A stretch of DNA of 64,000 nt from Oceanobacter kriegii DSM 6294 (GCF_000422845.1 NZ_AUGV01000003.1:310001-374000), one strand, 5' to 3'; positions 43,636-52,537 are shown, numbered from the stretch's first letter. Numbers and translations are program-made. Notes: generated by a model not told the origin, from the letters alone.

Positions 43636-44259
43636 ATGAAAGGTGCGATTGTACTGGCCTCGGCCCTGTTTGCAGCCCTGTTGGCGGCTTTGGCATTCGG
43701 GATTGCCTGTTCGAGCCATCAACCGGAACGCTATCCGGCCTGGCAGCAGGACGGTGCGGTGTTGTTTGGCAGTAGCCGGCAGGTGTCGGACTTTGAGTTT
43801 GTTGACCAGTACGCCGTGCCTCGCAATCAGGCCAGCTTTGAAAAGCGCTGGAAGCTGGTGTTCTTTGGCTACACCTTCTGCCCGGATATTTGCCCGACTA
43901 CATTGGCGGAGCTGAACCGGGTCTGGAAGCAGCTGCCGGAAGGGGTAAGAGCGCAGTGGCAGGTGGTGTTTGTTTCGATCGATCCGGCCCGTGATACCCC
44001 CGCTGCACTGGAGCCGTACATGACCTACTTCAATCCGGAGTTTGTGGCGCTGACGGGCAACCCGGATTCCCTGCGCTCGGTGGCGGGCGAGCTGAATGGC
44101 TTTTATGCCCGGGTGGAGCGGGGCGACGGCATGGCTTATCTGATGGATCATTCGGCCAACCTCGCGGTGGTCAGCCCGGACTGGCACTACCGTGGCTACA
44201 TTGAGCCGCCGTTCTGGCCCGGCAAAATGACGACCTTGCTGACTGAGCTGGTGCAGTAA
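43636..44259 (+). CDS. SCO1/SenC family copper chaperone lipoprotein
   Basis: A 207-residue membrane-anchored thioredoxin-fold protein. AGGAGAG is five bases before the ATG; a longer frame from 43534 overlaps the MATE gene. The signal ends in FGIAC (possible lipobox, Cys25). The copper site is C82-P-D-I-C86 in YTFCPDICPTTLAEL, and the His of AYLMDHSANLAVV completes it. It delivers copper to the CuA centre of cytochrome c oxidase or works as a thiol reductase. No oxidase gene is in the window. Confidence 0.92.
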   Translation: MKGAIVLASALFAALLAALAFGIACSSHQPERYPAWQQDGAVLFGSSRQVSDFEFVDQYAVPRNQASFEKRWKLVFFGYTFCPDICPTTLAELNRVWKQLPEGVRAQWQVVFVSIDPARDTPAALEPYMTYFNPEFVALTGNPDSLRSVAGELNGFYARVERGDGMAYLMDHSANLAVVSPDWHYRGYIEPPFWPGKMTTLLTELVQ

Positions 44260-44301
44260 GATCCAATTGCAAGGAAGTGTCATTCTCACGTCAAGGCCTG
44301 C

Positions 44302-45360
44302 ATGGTAGGCTTGGTTCAACGTCAGGTTTCAGGGATGAAATGGATGATCAAGTCGGTGGTCACTTCAGCAATTAATTCGGTCAGGTGCTCGTTGCGGCTG
44401 CCGTGGTTTTCTACGGCATGGTTGTGGAGGGCATGGTTGTGGACAGCATGGGTTCTGCTGGCAGCAGCGGTTGTTGAATGGGGTCGCCACGATGGCTGGC
44501 TTGGCACCAGCACCGTCGTTACCGGCTCCCTGCCCTCGTTTGTGTGGATGCTGGCCGCCGGTACGCTGGCTGCCATCTGGGTTCCCGAGCGTTATCGGCC
44601 ACGGCTGTGGTTTGCCCTGCTGGCGGTCAGCGTGGTGCTGGAATGGCTGTCAGAATCGCTATCTTCGGCGGCCACGTTCGATGTTTTTGATGTGCTGGCG
44701 CTGCTGGCTGCAATGCCACTGTTGTTGCTGGCTCACGCTTTCAATGCGCTGCCCAAAGCGCACTTTCATACACCGGTTGCCCGGTTATCTCTTTTTCCCC
44801 TGTTTGCGTTGCAGCTGGCCTGTACACAGTGCGTCGATTGCTATTGTGGCGATGAAGGTGACTGCGACACGCTGGTTTATCTCAGCAGCAGTGAGATCCG
44901 TGCGGACATAAGCCCGGAATACGGCAACACCGCCACGCTGCAACTGACCGGAAAATTGTATGTGCTGGATGGCTGGCTGGCGGTGGTTGACCGCTGGCGC
45001 GGTATTCATATTTTTGATGTCAGCGACCCGCAGAACCCGACCCGGCAGGTGTATTTGCCGGTGCCGGGCGTCACTGACATCAGCATCAAGGATGATGTGA
45101 TGTACGTGAATGCCTTCACCGATCTGGTTGCCATTGATCTGGCCAGCCTGCAACAAGGCCTTTATGAGCCGGGCAGCGAGACCCGCTACTTCAACGTATT
45201 CACCTATGTTGCGCCGGACGAATTCACCGATGACGCTGATCTGGATATCGGGGAATACGTCTGGGGTGTATCGACGCTGCCGGACGAAGGCGTTGTGATT
45301 GGTTACCAAACCGACAAGGGGCGCCTTCGCCTCTATGGCCAATGGCAGGAGCAACCGTGA
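44302..45360 (+). CDS. Membrane domain (VanZ-like) fused to LVIVD beta-propeller domain
   Basis: A 352-residue protein. AAGG lies five bases before the first ATG; an inner ATG at 44335 has no proper spacing. The first 160 residues hold about five membrane segments, including a Trp-rich repeat TAWLWRAWLWTAW and LEWLSESLSSAATFDVFDVL, which resembles VanZ-like proteins (E-W-L...FD..D). The last segment ends in LFALQLAC, reading like a lipobox, followed by a Cys cluster CTQCVDCYCGDEGDC. The C-terminal 170 residues have LVIVD repeats (LYVLDGWLAVVDRWRGIHIF; DVSDPQNPT). The outer domain should face the periplasm. Its stop overlaps the next start (TGATG). Function unknown. Confidence 0.7.
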   Translation: MVGLVQRQVSGMKWMIKSVVTSAINSVRCSLRLPWFSTAWLWRAWLWTAWVLLAAAVVEWGRHDGWLGTSTVVTGSLPSFVWMLAAGTLAAIWVPERYRPRLWFALLAVSVVLEWLSESLSSAATFDVFDVLALLAAMPLLLLAHAFNALPKAHFHTPVARLSLFPLFALQLACTQCVDCYCGDEGDCDTLVYLSSSEIRADISPEYGNTATLQLTGKLYVLDGWLAVVDRWRGIHIFDVSDPQNPTRQVYLPVPGVTDISIKDDVMYVNAFTDLVAIDLASLQQGLYEPGSETRYFNVFTYVAPDEFTDDADLDIGEYVWGVSTLPDEGVVIGYQTDKGRLRLYGQWQEQP

Positions 45361-46166
45361 TGAAACCGATCAAACGCGCTACAGCACAGCTTGCGGCATT
45401 AGCTACGGTATTCGTTACAGCAATCGGACTCAGCGGCTGCCAGGTGGGTGGTGACAGTGGTTCTTCCTCTGGCCAGCAAAGTGGCCAGTCCGGCTCGACG
45501 TCGCGCTTCACCATACAAAATGGCCATCTGGTGGTCACTGATCAGAGCAAGATCAACAGCTATGCCATTCACGATCCACAGACCGACACCAGTCCTGCCG
45601 GGGTACTGCAACTCGTGCACAGCGTGTATGTAAATCGAACGCTGGAAACGGCCTTCGCCTATGGTGATGAACGCGTCATGTTTGGCACCACCACGGGCAC
45701 TTTGATCGCTACGGTCGATGATGAGGGACAGTTAGCGCTGGAAACGGCGGTTGAGCACGCCCGCAGTTGCGACCCGGTGATTGCCAGTGGTAACCGCATG
45801 TACGTTACCTTGTCGAATGATGCCAGTGGCTTCTGTAGCGGCAGCATATATAACAACCATTTGCTGGCTTACGATATTTCAGACATTACCAATCCGCTGC
45901 TGATCGATGAGGTCCAGCTCAATCAGCCACAAGGGCTGGCGCTGGCCGATGAGCAGCTGTGGGTATGTACCGAATCCGGCTTGTGGCGTTTTGATGTGCT
46001 GGAAAGCGGCGCAGTGGAAGAGCGCAATAACTACGGCTGGCTGCCCTGTGATGATCTGATTATTGACCAGCAGCTGGCCTATCTGACATGGGGCAGTGGG
46101 GTCACCCTGATCGATATTTCGGGCGAGTATCCGCTGGAATTGGCGCTGATCAACGAAGGAGACTAG
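45360..46166 (+). CDS. LVIVD-type beta-propeller lipoprotein
   Basis: A 268-residue lipoprotein: signal MKPIKRATAQLAALATVFVT, lipobox LSGC with Cys27, then a Gly/Ser/Gln linker. The body contains repeats such as NHLLAYDISDITNPLLIDEV and AYLTWGSGVTLIDISGEYPL, the LVIVD pattern of its upstream partner, and ARSCDPVIASGNRMYV with paired Cys. GGAG is eight bases before the ATG. The TGATG overlap with the fusion gene indicates that the two proteins are made together and probably interact in the periplasm. No known function. Confidence 0.75.
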   Translation: MKPIKRATAQLAALATVFVTAIGLSGCQVGGDSGSSSGQQSGQSGSTSRFTIQNGHLVVTDQSKINSYAIHDPQTDTSPAGVLQLVHSVYVNRTLETAFAYGDERVMFGTTTGTLIATVDDEGQLALETAVEHARSCDPVIASGNRMYVTLSNDASGFCSGSIYNNHLLAYDISDITNPLLIDEVQLNQPQGLALADEQLWVCTESGLWRFDVLESGAVEERNNYGWLPCDDLIIDQQLAYLTWGSGVTLIDISGEYPLELALINEGD

Positions 46167-46203
46167 GGCTCCTTACCCTTGTTCCCTCGTTGATCAGGAA
46201 TAA

Positions 46204-47001
46204 TCAGCGTCGTTTGACCGCCAGACTGGCAACAAACATCAAGGTGGCAGCAACCACAATGCTGGGGCCCGCCGGAGTGTCCCAGTAGAACGATGCCGAC
46301 ATACCGGCAATCACGGCCAATACCCCGACCAGCGCGGCGATCACCACCATTTGTTCCGGCGTGCGGGACAGGCTGCGAGCAGCAGCCGGTGGGATAATCA
46401 GCATGGCGCTGACCAACAGAATGCCGACGATTTTCATCGCCAGTGCAATCACCAGCGCCAGTATCAATACCAGCATCAGGTTAAGACGGGACACCGGGTA
46501 GCCATCAATACTGGCCAGCTCCTGGCTGATGGTGGTGGCCAGCAAGCCACGCCATTGCCAGGCAATCAGCCCCAGACAAACCATTGCCGCGGCAGCCACC
46601 ATCAAGGCATCGTCGCCGGTCACGGCCAGCAGGTCGCCAAACAGATAGCCCATCAGGTCGACCCGTACGCCTTGAGCCAGACTCAGCACCACCAGACCCA
46701 CCGCCAGCATGCTGTGGGAGATGATCGCCAACAAGGTGTCGGAACTGAGGGTTTCGATGCGCTGCATCGGATACAGCACCAGTGCCAGTACGGCGGAGCT
46801 GAGTACCAGTGCCAGCGTCGGATTAAGGTCCGACAGCACCCCAAGGGTAATGCCCAGCAAGGCGCCGTGGGCCAGGGTGTCGCCAAAAAATGCCATCCGT
46901 CGCCACACCACAAAACTGCCCAGCGGGCCGGTCACGCAGGCCAGCAATACACCACTGAGCAGCGGCATCAGCCACCAGTAATTCATCATCCAGTCGTTCA
47001 T
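46204..47001 (-). CDS. znuB: Zinc ABC transporter permease ZnuB
   Basis: A 265-residue permease of the ABC-3 family. The start MNDWMMNYWWLMPLLSGVLL is used; the long upstream extension is a shadow of znuC. Diagnostic: RRMAFFGDTLAHGALLGI, SSDTLLAIISHSMLAVGLV, ISQELASIDGYPV and ALAMKIVGILLVSAMLIIPPA. It forms the inner-membrane zinc channel. Its start overlaps the znuC stop by four bases. Confidence 0.94.
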   Translation of the reverse strand: MNDWMMNYWWLMPLLSGVLLACVTGPLGSFVVWRRMAFFGDTLAHGALLGITLGVLSDLNPTLALVLSSAVLALVLYPMQRIETLSSDTLLAIISHSMLAVGLVVLSLAQGVRVDLMGYLFGDLLAVTGDDALMVAAAAMVCLGLIAWQWRGLLATTISQELASIDGYPVSRLNLMLVLILALVIALAMKIVGILLVSAMLIIPPAAARSLSRTPEQMVVIAALVGVLAVIAGMSASFYWDTPAGPSIVVAATLMFVASLAVKRR

Positions 47002-47813
47002 GGTTGCTCGCTTGAAGGGGCCTTGGCAGAGGTGTGGCTGTGGTCGTGCAGGTGTGCCGGGTCGTGGCACACCGGTTCGTCCTCGACGTGGCCATCGAGG
47101 CAGTGATGGTGGTCGTGGTGGTGGGTGTAGGCAGCCACTGGTGCGGAATGCTGGCCAAACAATTCGATGTATTCCTGCGAATTGGACACGTGTTCCGGGT
47201 GGCCTGAACAGCAGATATGGCCGTTCATGCAAATCACTTCGTCGGTGGCGGCCATCACCAGATGGAGGTCGTGAGACACCATCAACACCCCGCAGCCGAG
47301 TTCATCGCGCAGTTGCGGAATCAGCCGGTAAAGTTCGTGTTGGCCTTGTACATCAACTCCCTGTACCGGCTCGTCCAGCACCAGCAGCTGAGGCTTCAGC
47401 AGCAGGGCCCGGGCCAGCAGCACCCGCTGCCATTCACCACCAGACAGATCCTGAATATCCTGATTCTGCAAGCCGGTGATGCCCAGCCGCTGCAGCCAGC
47501 CATCAATGCTTTTGCGGGTGGCACCACGGGACAATTTCAGAAAACCGTCTACCGTGATGGGTAGCCGTGGCTCCAGTCGCAGTTGCTGGGGCATGTAGCC
47601 CACCTTGAGGTTTTTGCGGCGCTGAATGGTGCCGGAATCGACCCCTTCCAGACCCAGCAGCACCCGTACCAGCGTTGATTTACCACAGCCGTTGGGGCCA
47701 ATCAGGGTAACGATTTGGCCAGCGTTGATTTGCAGCGAGATGTCTTGCAGCACCTGTTTGTGGCGACGGGCGAGGTTGAGCTGGTCGGCACGGATCAGAA
47801 GGTTGTCGGCCAT
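46998..47813 (-). CDS. znuC: Zinc ABC transporter ATPase ZnuC with His-rich tail
   Basis: A 271-residue ATPase. Walker A is IGPNGCGKST, signature LSGGEWQRVLLARALL, Walker B LLVLDEPVQGVD, switch VSHDLHLVMA, all typical of ZnuC. The last 45 residues are His-rich (THHHDHHHCLDGH, VCHDPAHLHDHSH), which can bind zinc and may sense cytosolic zinc. It begins two bases after zur, so zur-znuC-znuB is one operon. Confidence 0.94.
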   Translation of the reverse strand: MADNLLIRADQLNLARRHKQVLQDISLQINAGQIVTLIGPNGCGKSTLVRVLLGLEGVDSGTIQRRKNLKVGYMPQQLRLEPRLPITVDGFLKLSRGATRKSIDGWLQRLGITGLQNQDIQDLSGGEWQRVLLARALLLKPQLLVLDEPVQGVDVQGQHELYRLIPQLRDELGCGVLMVSHDLHLVMAATDEVICMNGHICCSGHPEHVSNSQEYIELFGQHSAPVAAYTHHHDHHHCLDGHVEDEPVCHDPAHLHDHSHTSAKAPSSEQP

Positions 47814-47815
47814 GC

Positions 47816-48298
47816 TCAGGCAGCTGCCTCCGGCTTGCAGGCCGGGCACAGGCCGGACAGTTCGGTGAGCTGGTGGTTAACCTTGACGCCCAGCAGAGTT
47901 TCAACCTGGGCGGTCAGCGCTTGCAGTTTTTCGTCGGCCAGTTCCTGAGCCTGACCACATTGTTCGCAAACAAAGAAACAGGATGGGTGTTCTGTGGTCG
48001 GATGATCACAGCCGGTGAACGCATTGAGCGAGTGCAGACGGTGGATCAGTCCCAGATCAAGCAGGAAGTCGAGTGCCCGGTACACGGTTGGCGGCGCCGG
48101 ATTGAAGCCCTCGCTGGCGAGAATGCCCAGTAGGTCGTAAGCCCCCATCGGCTTGTGGCTTTGCCAGATCAGCTCCAGCACGCGCAGCCGTACCTTGGTG
48201 AGGCGAGCACCGCGTTCTTCACAGATCGCGCGAGCGCGGTCGATGGCATTTTCGACACAATGAGAATGATTGTGGGGTAAATAAACGTTTGCGCTCAT
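47816..48298 (-). CDS. zur: Zinc uptake repressor Zur (Fur family)
   Basis: A 160-residue Fur-family repressor. A winged helix (LTKVRLRVLELIWQSHKPMG...PPTVYRALDFLLDLGL) is followed by the dimer domain with the structural zinc cysteines CEQCGQ and CPACKP and a regulatory site around FTGCDHPTTEHPSCFFVC. The N-terminus has its own HNHSHC cluster. With zinc it represses znuA and its own operon from the shared gap. Confidence 0.93.
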   Translation of the reverse strand: MSANVYLPHNHSHCVENAIDRARAICEERGARLTKVRLRVLELIWQSHKPMGAYDLLGILASEGFNPAPPTVYRALDFLLDLGLIHRLHSLNAFTGCDHPTTEHPSCFFVCEQCGQAQELADEKLQALTAQVETLLGVKVNHQLTELSGLCPACKPEAAA

Positions 48299-48356
48299 GA
48301 CTTTACCAACCTTGAGTTATAACATTGCAATTTTACGACAGTCGACGCGAGACACA
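48299..48356. promoter_or_regulatory. Divergent zur/znuA control region, putative Zur box
   Basis: The 58-base gap holds GTTATAACATT (48316-48326), matching the TATAACATT half of the gammaproteobacterial Zur consensus (TGTTATA-TATAACA type); the left half GAGTTATA is weaker. One site could control both directions. Confidence 0.5.
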
Positions 48357-49487
48357 ATGAACATTCTGATTTCTTTTACACTTTCTTTCCTGGTCGCACT
48401 GTCCGCCAGCTGCTCATTTGCAGCTCAAGCTGCTGAAAACGGCGATCACAGCCCGCGTGTGCTGGCCAGTGTGCATCCGTTGGCGCTGATTGCGGCGTCG
48501 GTTGTCGCACCCGAAAATATTGAGGTGCTGGTGCCTGCGGGCATGACCCCGCACGACTTTTCCTTGCGTCCATCGGATATCGATGTGATCCAGAATGCCG
48601 ACATCATTGTCTGGGCAGGTCCCGAGAGCGAGCCGTACCTGGCCGGTTTTGCCAAACGCTGGCCCGACAAGGTGTGGATCAACGCCGCCAAAGAAGGCAA
48701 GCGATTGTACCAGCAAGATCCGGCGTTAATTGGTGATGAGGCCCGCAATGACCCCCACTGGTGGTTTTCGGTTGCCGTTGCTCGCCAGCTGCAACACCGT
48801 CTTGCCGAGCAGCTGGAGGTTGACCCGGCCGCGTTTGACCAAAGCCTCGATCAGGCTGTACAGGATGCCCATGAGACACTGGCACCGGTGCGCGACCGCG
48901 GTTTCTTTGTGTTCCACCGTGCCTACGACCACTGGGTTTACAGCATGGGCCTGAACATGAAAGGTGCCTTTACCCTCAGCCCGGAACAGAAGCCGGGCCT
49001 GCGTACCTTGCAGGAAATGCGTCAGCAATTGCAGCGCGGCGACGTGGTATGTGTATTCTCGGAGCCGGAGTTCTCACCGGCCATGGTCGATCGTCTGGTT
49101 GACGGTGTGCAGGTTGGCCGCGAAGAGCTGGACCCGATGGCGATGCAGATTCCATTGTCGGCGGATGGTTATCCCAACTTGCTGAAAGACATGGCCGAGC
49201 GCGCTTACCGCTGCTTGTCGGCGGTGGATGACAAGGCCGCAACGGCGTTGGACAACACCGTGTACGAGGGCGGCGACGACGGCCACCACCATCATCATGG
49301 CCACGCTGTAGAAGAACATGCTGATGATGAACACGCCCATGATGAACATGAGCACGAAGGAGATGCTCATGAAGAACATGCTCATGAAGGACACAGTGAC
49401 GACGATCACAGCGACCATGACGATCATGCCGACGAACACGCTGACGAGCATGACGAAGGCGGTTTCTTCTCCCGTCTGCTGAAATAA
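48357..49487 (+). CDS. znuA: Periplasmic zinc-binding protein ZnuA with C-terminal His/Asp-rich tail
   Basis: A 376-residue cluster A-I binding protein. The signal is MNILISFTLSFLVALSASCS...AQA. Zinc ligands are expected in SVHPLALIA, GMTPHDFSLRPSD and FVFHRAYDHWVYSMGL; VCVFSEPEFSPAMVDRL is the C-lobe core. E. coli ZnuA has its His-rich loop in the middle; here that loop is short and instead the last 75 residues form a tail of His, Asp and Glu (HHHHHGH, HAHDEHEHEGDAHEEHAHEG), ending FFSRLLK. The tail's DNA is itself repetitive. It likely collects zinc for HmuT-like delivery to ZnuB. Confidence 0.93.
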   Translation: MNILISFTLSFLVALSASCSFAAQAAENGDHSPRVLASVHPLALIAASVVAPENIEVLVPAGMTPHDFSLRPSDIDVIQNADIIVWAGPESEPYLAGFAKRWPDKVWINAAKEGKRLYQQDPALIGDEARNDPHWWFSVAVARQLQHRLAEQLEVDPAAFDQSLDQAVQDAHETLAPVRDRGFFVFHRAYDHWVYSMGLNMKGAFTLSPEQKPGLRTLQEMRQQLQRGDVVCVFSEPEFSPAMVDRLVDGVQVGREELDPMAMQIPLSADGYPNLLKDMAERAYRCLSAVDDKAATALDNTVYEGGDDGHHHHHGHAVEEHADDEHAHDEHEHEGDAHEEHAHEGHSDDDHSDHDDHADEHADEHDEGGFFSRLLK

Positions 49488-49514
49488 CTGACCCAGCACT
49501 TTGGATCTTCCTGC

Positions 49515-49540
49515 ACAGGCCGCTAAAATGCGGCCTGTTT
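49515..49540 (+). terminator. Terminator after znuA
   Basis: ACAGGCCGC and GCGGCCTGT pair around TAAAAT and are followed by a short TTTG. Nine base pairs, GC-rich; a moderate terminator before glmU. Confidence 0.75.
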
Positions 49541-49590
49541 GCTATCTGTAGTCGTGACTTTTCATTTCATTTGCCACCGCGAGTTTCAAT

Positions 49591-51069
49591 ATGTCCAACA
49601 GCTCCTCTGCCAACCGAGTGCCATCGCCGACGATTCACGCCAGCCTTGAACGTGCCGTACTGCCAGAGAAGCTGGCGGTGGTAACGCTGGCTGCAGGCAA
49701 GGGCTCGCGGATGAAGTCCGAACTGCCAAAAGTGCTGCACACACTGGCCGGCAAGCCCATGCTGCAGCATGTGCTCGACAGCGCCGGGCAGTTGCAGGGG
49801 GCGGAGCAGCATGTGGTGATTGGTCACGGTGCTGACAGCGTCCGCGACGTCATCGGTAAAGCCGGTGATTACCCGGTGCAGTGGGCGGTACAGGCGGAAC
49901 AAAAAGGCACTGGTCACGCCGTGGCGCAGGCCATGCCCAACGTTGATGACGACGCCGTGGTGTTGGTGTTGTATGGCGATGTGCCCTTGATCGCGCCACA
50001 AACCCTGGCCGGTTTGCTGGCGAAAACGGCTGTTTCTGATGACAACGAAAGCGCGAACAACGCCGGCGCACTGGTCTTGCTGACCATTGAACTGGATAAC
50101 CCGACCGGTTACGGCCGCATCGTGCGTAATGCCGCTGGAGAGGTACAGGCCATTGTTGAGCAGAAAGACGCCAGCGAAGCCGAGCGCCAGATTCGTGAAG
50201 TAAACACCGGCATTCTGGCGGTCTCGGCCAAGCACCTGAAGCGCTGGTTGCCGCAGTTGTCGTCCAACAATGCTCAGGGTGAATACTACCTGACCGACAT
50301 TGTGGCACTGGCGGTGGCAGAAGGCGTTGAAGTGGTGGCCGAACACCCGTCCAGCGAGTTTGAAGTGCAAGGGGTTAACGACCGCCTGCAACTGGCAACC
50401 CTGGAGCGTGTGTATCAGGCGACCCAGGCTGACGACCTGATGCGGCTGGGTGTTGCCCTGGCCGATCCGGCACGACTGGATGTACGCGGCTCACTGGTGG
50501 TTGGTTCGGATGTATTTATCGACGTTGGCTGTGTGTTCGAAGGCCATGTGATTCTGGGCAACGGTGTTCATATCGGCCCTTACTGCGTGGTGCGCGACAG
50601 CGAAATCTCCGCTGGTAGCCGCATCGAAGCCTACAGCCACATCGACAATGCCAGCCTCGCCGAAGGCTGTAACATCGGCCCTTACGCTCGCCTGCGTCCG
50701 GGCGCCGATCTCGATACCGGCGCCCGCGTAGGTAACTTCTGCGAAGTGAAAAAAGCTCGCATTGGCGCCGGTTCCAAGGTCAATCACCTGAGCTACATTG
50801 GCGATGCCGACGTCGGTGAAGGCGTTAACGTCGGTGCTGGTACCATCACCTGTAACTACGACGGTGTGAACAAGTCGCTGACTCGCATTGGCGACAACGC
50901 CTTTATTGGTTCCAACTCGGCGCTGGTCGCTCCGGTGGAAGTAGGCGCTGGTGCCACCATTGCCGCCGGTTCGGTCATTACCAGCAAGGTGGATGACAAC
51001 CAACTGGCCGTGGCGCGAGGCAAGCAACGCAACATTGATGGCTGGCAGCGACCAACCAAAAAGTCATAA
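49591..51069 (+). CDS. glmU: Bifunctional UDP-GlcNAc pyrophosphorylase / GlcN-1-P acetyltransferase GlmU
   Basis: A 492-residue bifunctional enzyme of cell-wall precursor synthesis. The N-domain begins at LAVVTLAAGKGSRMKSELPK (nucleotide loop) and makes UDP-GlcNAc; the C-domain is a left-handed beta-helix with NHLSYIGDADVGEGVNVGAG and TITCNYDGVNK, where the catalytic His and CoA contacts lie, and acetylates glucosamine-1-phosphate. The first about 27 residues (MSNSSSANRVPSPTIHASLE) precede the normal start of the family and may be an extension or a mis-chosen start (a GTG at 49618 is an alternative). It is not beside atpC or glmS, the usual neighbours. Confidence 0.96.
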   Translation: MSNSSSANRVPSPTIHASLERAVLPEKLAVVTLAAGKGSRMKSELPKVLHTLAGKPMLQHVLDSAGQLQGAEQHVVIGHGADSVRDVIGKAGDYPVQWAVQAEQKGTGHAVAQAMPNVDDDAVVLVLYGDVPLIAPQTLAGLLAKTAVSDDNESANNAGALVLLTIELDNPTGYGRIVRNAAGEVQAIVEQKDASEAERQIREVNTGILAVSAKHLKRWLPQLSSNNAQGEYYLTDIVALAVAEGVEVVAEHPSSEFEVQGVNDRLQLATLERVYQATQADDLMRLGVALADPARLDVRGSLVVGSDVFIDVGCVFEGHVILGNGVHIGPYCVVRDSEISAGSRIEAYSHIDNASLAEGCNIGPYARLRPGADLDTGARVGNFCEVKKARIGAGSKVNHLSYIGDADVGEGVNVGAGTITCNYDGVNKSLTRIGDNAFIGSNSALVAPVEVGAGATIAAGSVITSKVDDNQLAVARGKQRNIDGWQRPTKKS

Positions 51070-51220
51070 CGCCTTATTCGGCTCAATTCAGTTGTTTTTC
51101 GCCCTTTGAATGATGTTTCAGGGGGCGATTTCACTGCTATTTACTCATAACCAAAAGATATTATTCTTCGCTTTTTTAATCCGTAGAATCGCCGCCAATA
51201 GTTAACAAGCGAGTGATTCC
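51070..51220. other. Intergenic region with a fic-operator half-site
   Basis: TTATTCGGCTCAAT at 51074 matches 14 of 14 bases of the right arm of the fic operator (13533-13546); the partner arm is absent. AT-rich sequence at 51140-51180 probably carries the antiporter promoter. Confidence 0.35.
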
Positions 51221-52537
51221 ATGACCCGATCTTCTCCCTGGGCGCTGCTGCCCATGCTGCTGTTTCTGGCCCTGTTTATTGGCAGTGGTGTGTACTACCA
51301 ACTGCAAGGTGCCGACTTTGCTTTCTACAAAATCTCCGCACCGGTCGCCATTCTGCCTGCCATTGTGCTGGCGCTGCTGTTGGCCCGCGGCTCCATCAAC
51401 GAACGTGTTGAAACCTTCATCAAAGGCTGTGGTGACCAGACCATCGTCACCATGTTGCTGATCTTCTTGCTAGCGGGTGGTTTTGCCAGCATGGGCAAGG
51501 CCATTGGCGGTGTCGAAGCGGCGGTGCACTGGAGCCTTGAGCTGGTGCCATCCATGCTGGTGCTGCCGGGCTTGTTTGTTGTTACGGCGTTAATGGCGAC
51601 GGCGATGGGGACTTCGATGGGTACCATCGCCGCGGTGGCTCCGATTGCAGTGGGTTTGAGTGATGCCACTGGCATGGCCTTGCCATTGACCGTGGGTACT
51701 GTGATGGGCGGTGCCATGTTCGGTGATAACCTGTCGATCATCTCCGATACCACCATTGCCGCGACTCGCACCCAGGGTTGCAGTATGAAAGACAAATTCC
51801 GCCTGAACTTCCGCATTGCCTTGCCTGCGGCGCTGCTGACATTGGTCTGGCTGTTCTTCCAGGGCAGCGGCGAGGTGCCGGTTGAGCCGATGACCAGCAG
51901 TCTGATCAGTGTATTGCCCTATGCCGTGGTACTGATTCTGGCGGTGTCCGGCCTGAATGTTCTGGTGGTGCTGCTAACCGGTATTTTCCTCTCTGGTGTG
52001 ATTGGTTTGATCAATGTGCCGGATTACACCGTGCAGCAGTGGTCGGCCGATATTTACGCCGGCTACACCGGCATGCAGGAAATCCTGATTCTGTCGTTGT
52101 TGATTGGTGGTTTGGGGGCGCTGATGAAGTCGGAGGGCGGCCTCAACTGGATTGCCAATCAGATTGATCGCTTCAGCCGGGTGGCCGCCAACAGTGGCAA
52201 CCGTCGTCTGGGCGAAACCAGTATTGTGGCGAGCGTGCTGTTGTCGAACGCCTGTACGGCCAATAACACCGTGGCAATTCTGATTTCCGGCAGTCTGGCC
52301 AAGGACATTGCCGAGCGCTATCAGGTTGATCCGCGTCGCAGCGCCAGTTTGATGGACATCGCTTCCTGTGTGATTCAGGGCATTCTGCCTTACGGTGCGC
52401 AGATGCTGTTGGCCGCGTCGATTGCTGGCCTGTCACCACTGATGCTGGTTGGTTCAGTTGGCTATTGCTGGGCCTTGGGACTGATGTTGCTGCTGTCGGT
52501 CGTGCTGGGCTGGCCAAGACCGGCTAAACAGGCCTGA
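51221..52537 (+). CDS. NhaC-family Na+/H+ (or malate/lactate) antiporter
   Basis: A 438-residue, roughly eleven-helix transporter. LARGSINERVETFIKGCGDQ, MATAMGTSMGTIAAVAPIA, TVGTVMGGAMFGDNLSIISD and DTTIAATRTQGC are NhaC motifs, with conserved Asp in GDNLSIISDTT; the second half has ACTANNTVAILISGSLAKD. It exchanges Na+ for H+ or organic acids, in keeping with a marine bacterium. Single gene; no obvious terminator. Confidence 0.9.
   Translation: MTRSSPWALLPMLLFLALFIGSGVYYQLQGADFAFYKISAPVAILPAIVLALLLARGSINERVETFIKGCGDQTIVTMLLIFLLAGGFASMGKAIGGVEAAVHWSLELVPSMLVLPGLFVVTALMATAMGTSMGTIAAVAPIAVGLSDATGMALPLTVGTVMGGAMFGDNLSIISDTTIAATRTQGCSMKDKFRLNFRIALPAALLTLVWLFFQGSGEVPVEPMTSSLISVLPYAVVLILAVSGLNVLVVLLTGIFLSGVIGLINVPDYTVQQWSADIYAGYTGMQEILILSLLIGGLGALMKSEGGLNWIANQIDRFSRVAANSGNRRLGETSIVASVLLSNACTANNTVAILISGSLAKDIAERYQVDPRRSASLMDIASCVIQGILPYGAQMLLAASIAGLSPLMLVGSVGYCWALGLMLLLSVVLGWPRPAKQA

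Noticed and set aside
49285-49470. Frameshift or assembly error in the repetitive end of znuA
   Set aside because: The frame stays open through the His/Asp-rich tail to a normal FFSRLLK end, and His-rich tails also occur in ZnuC.
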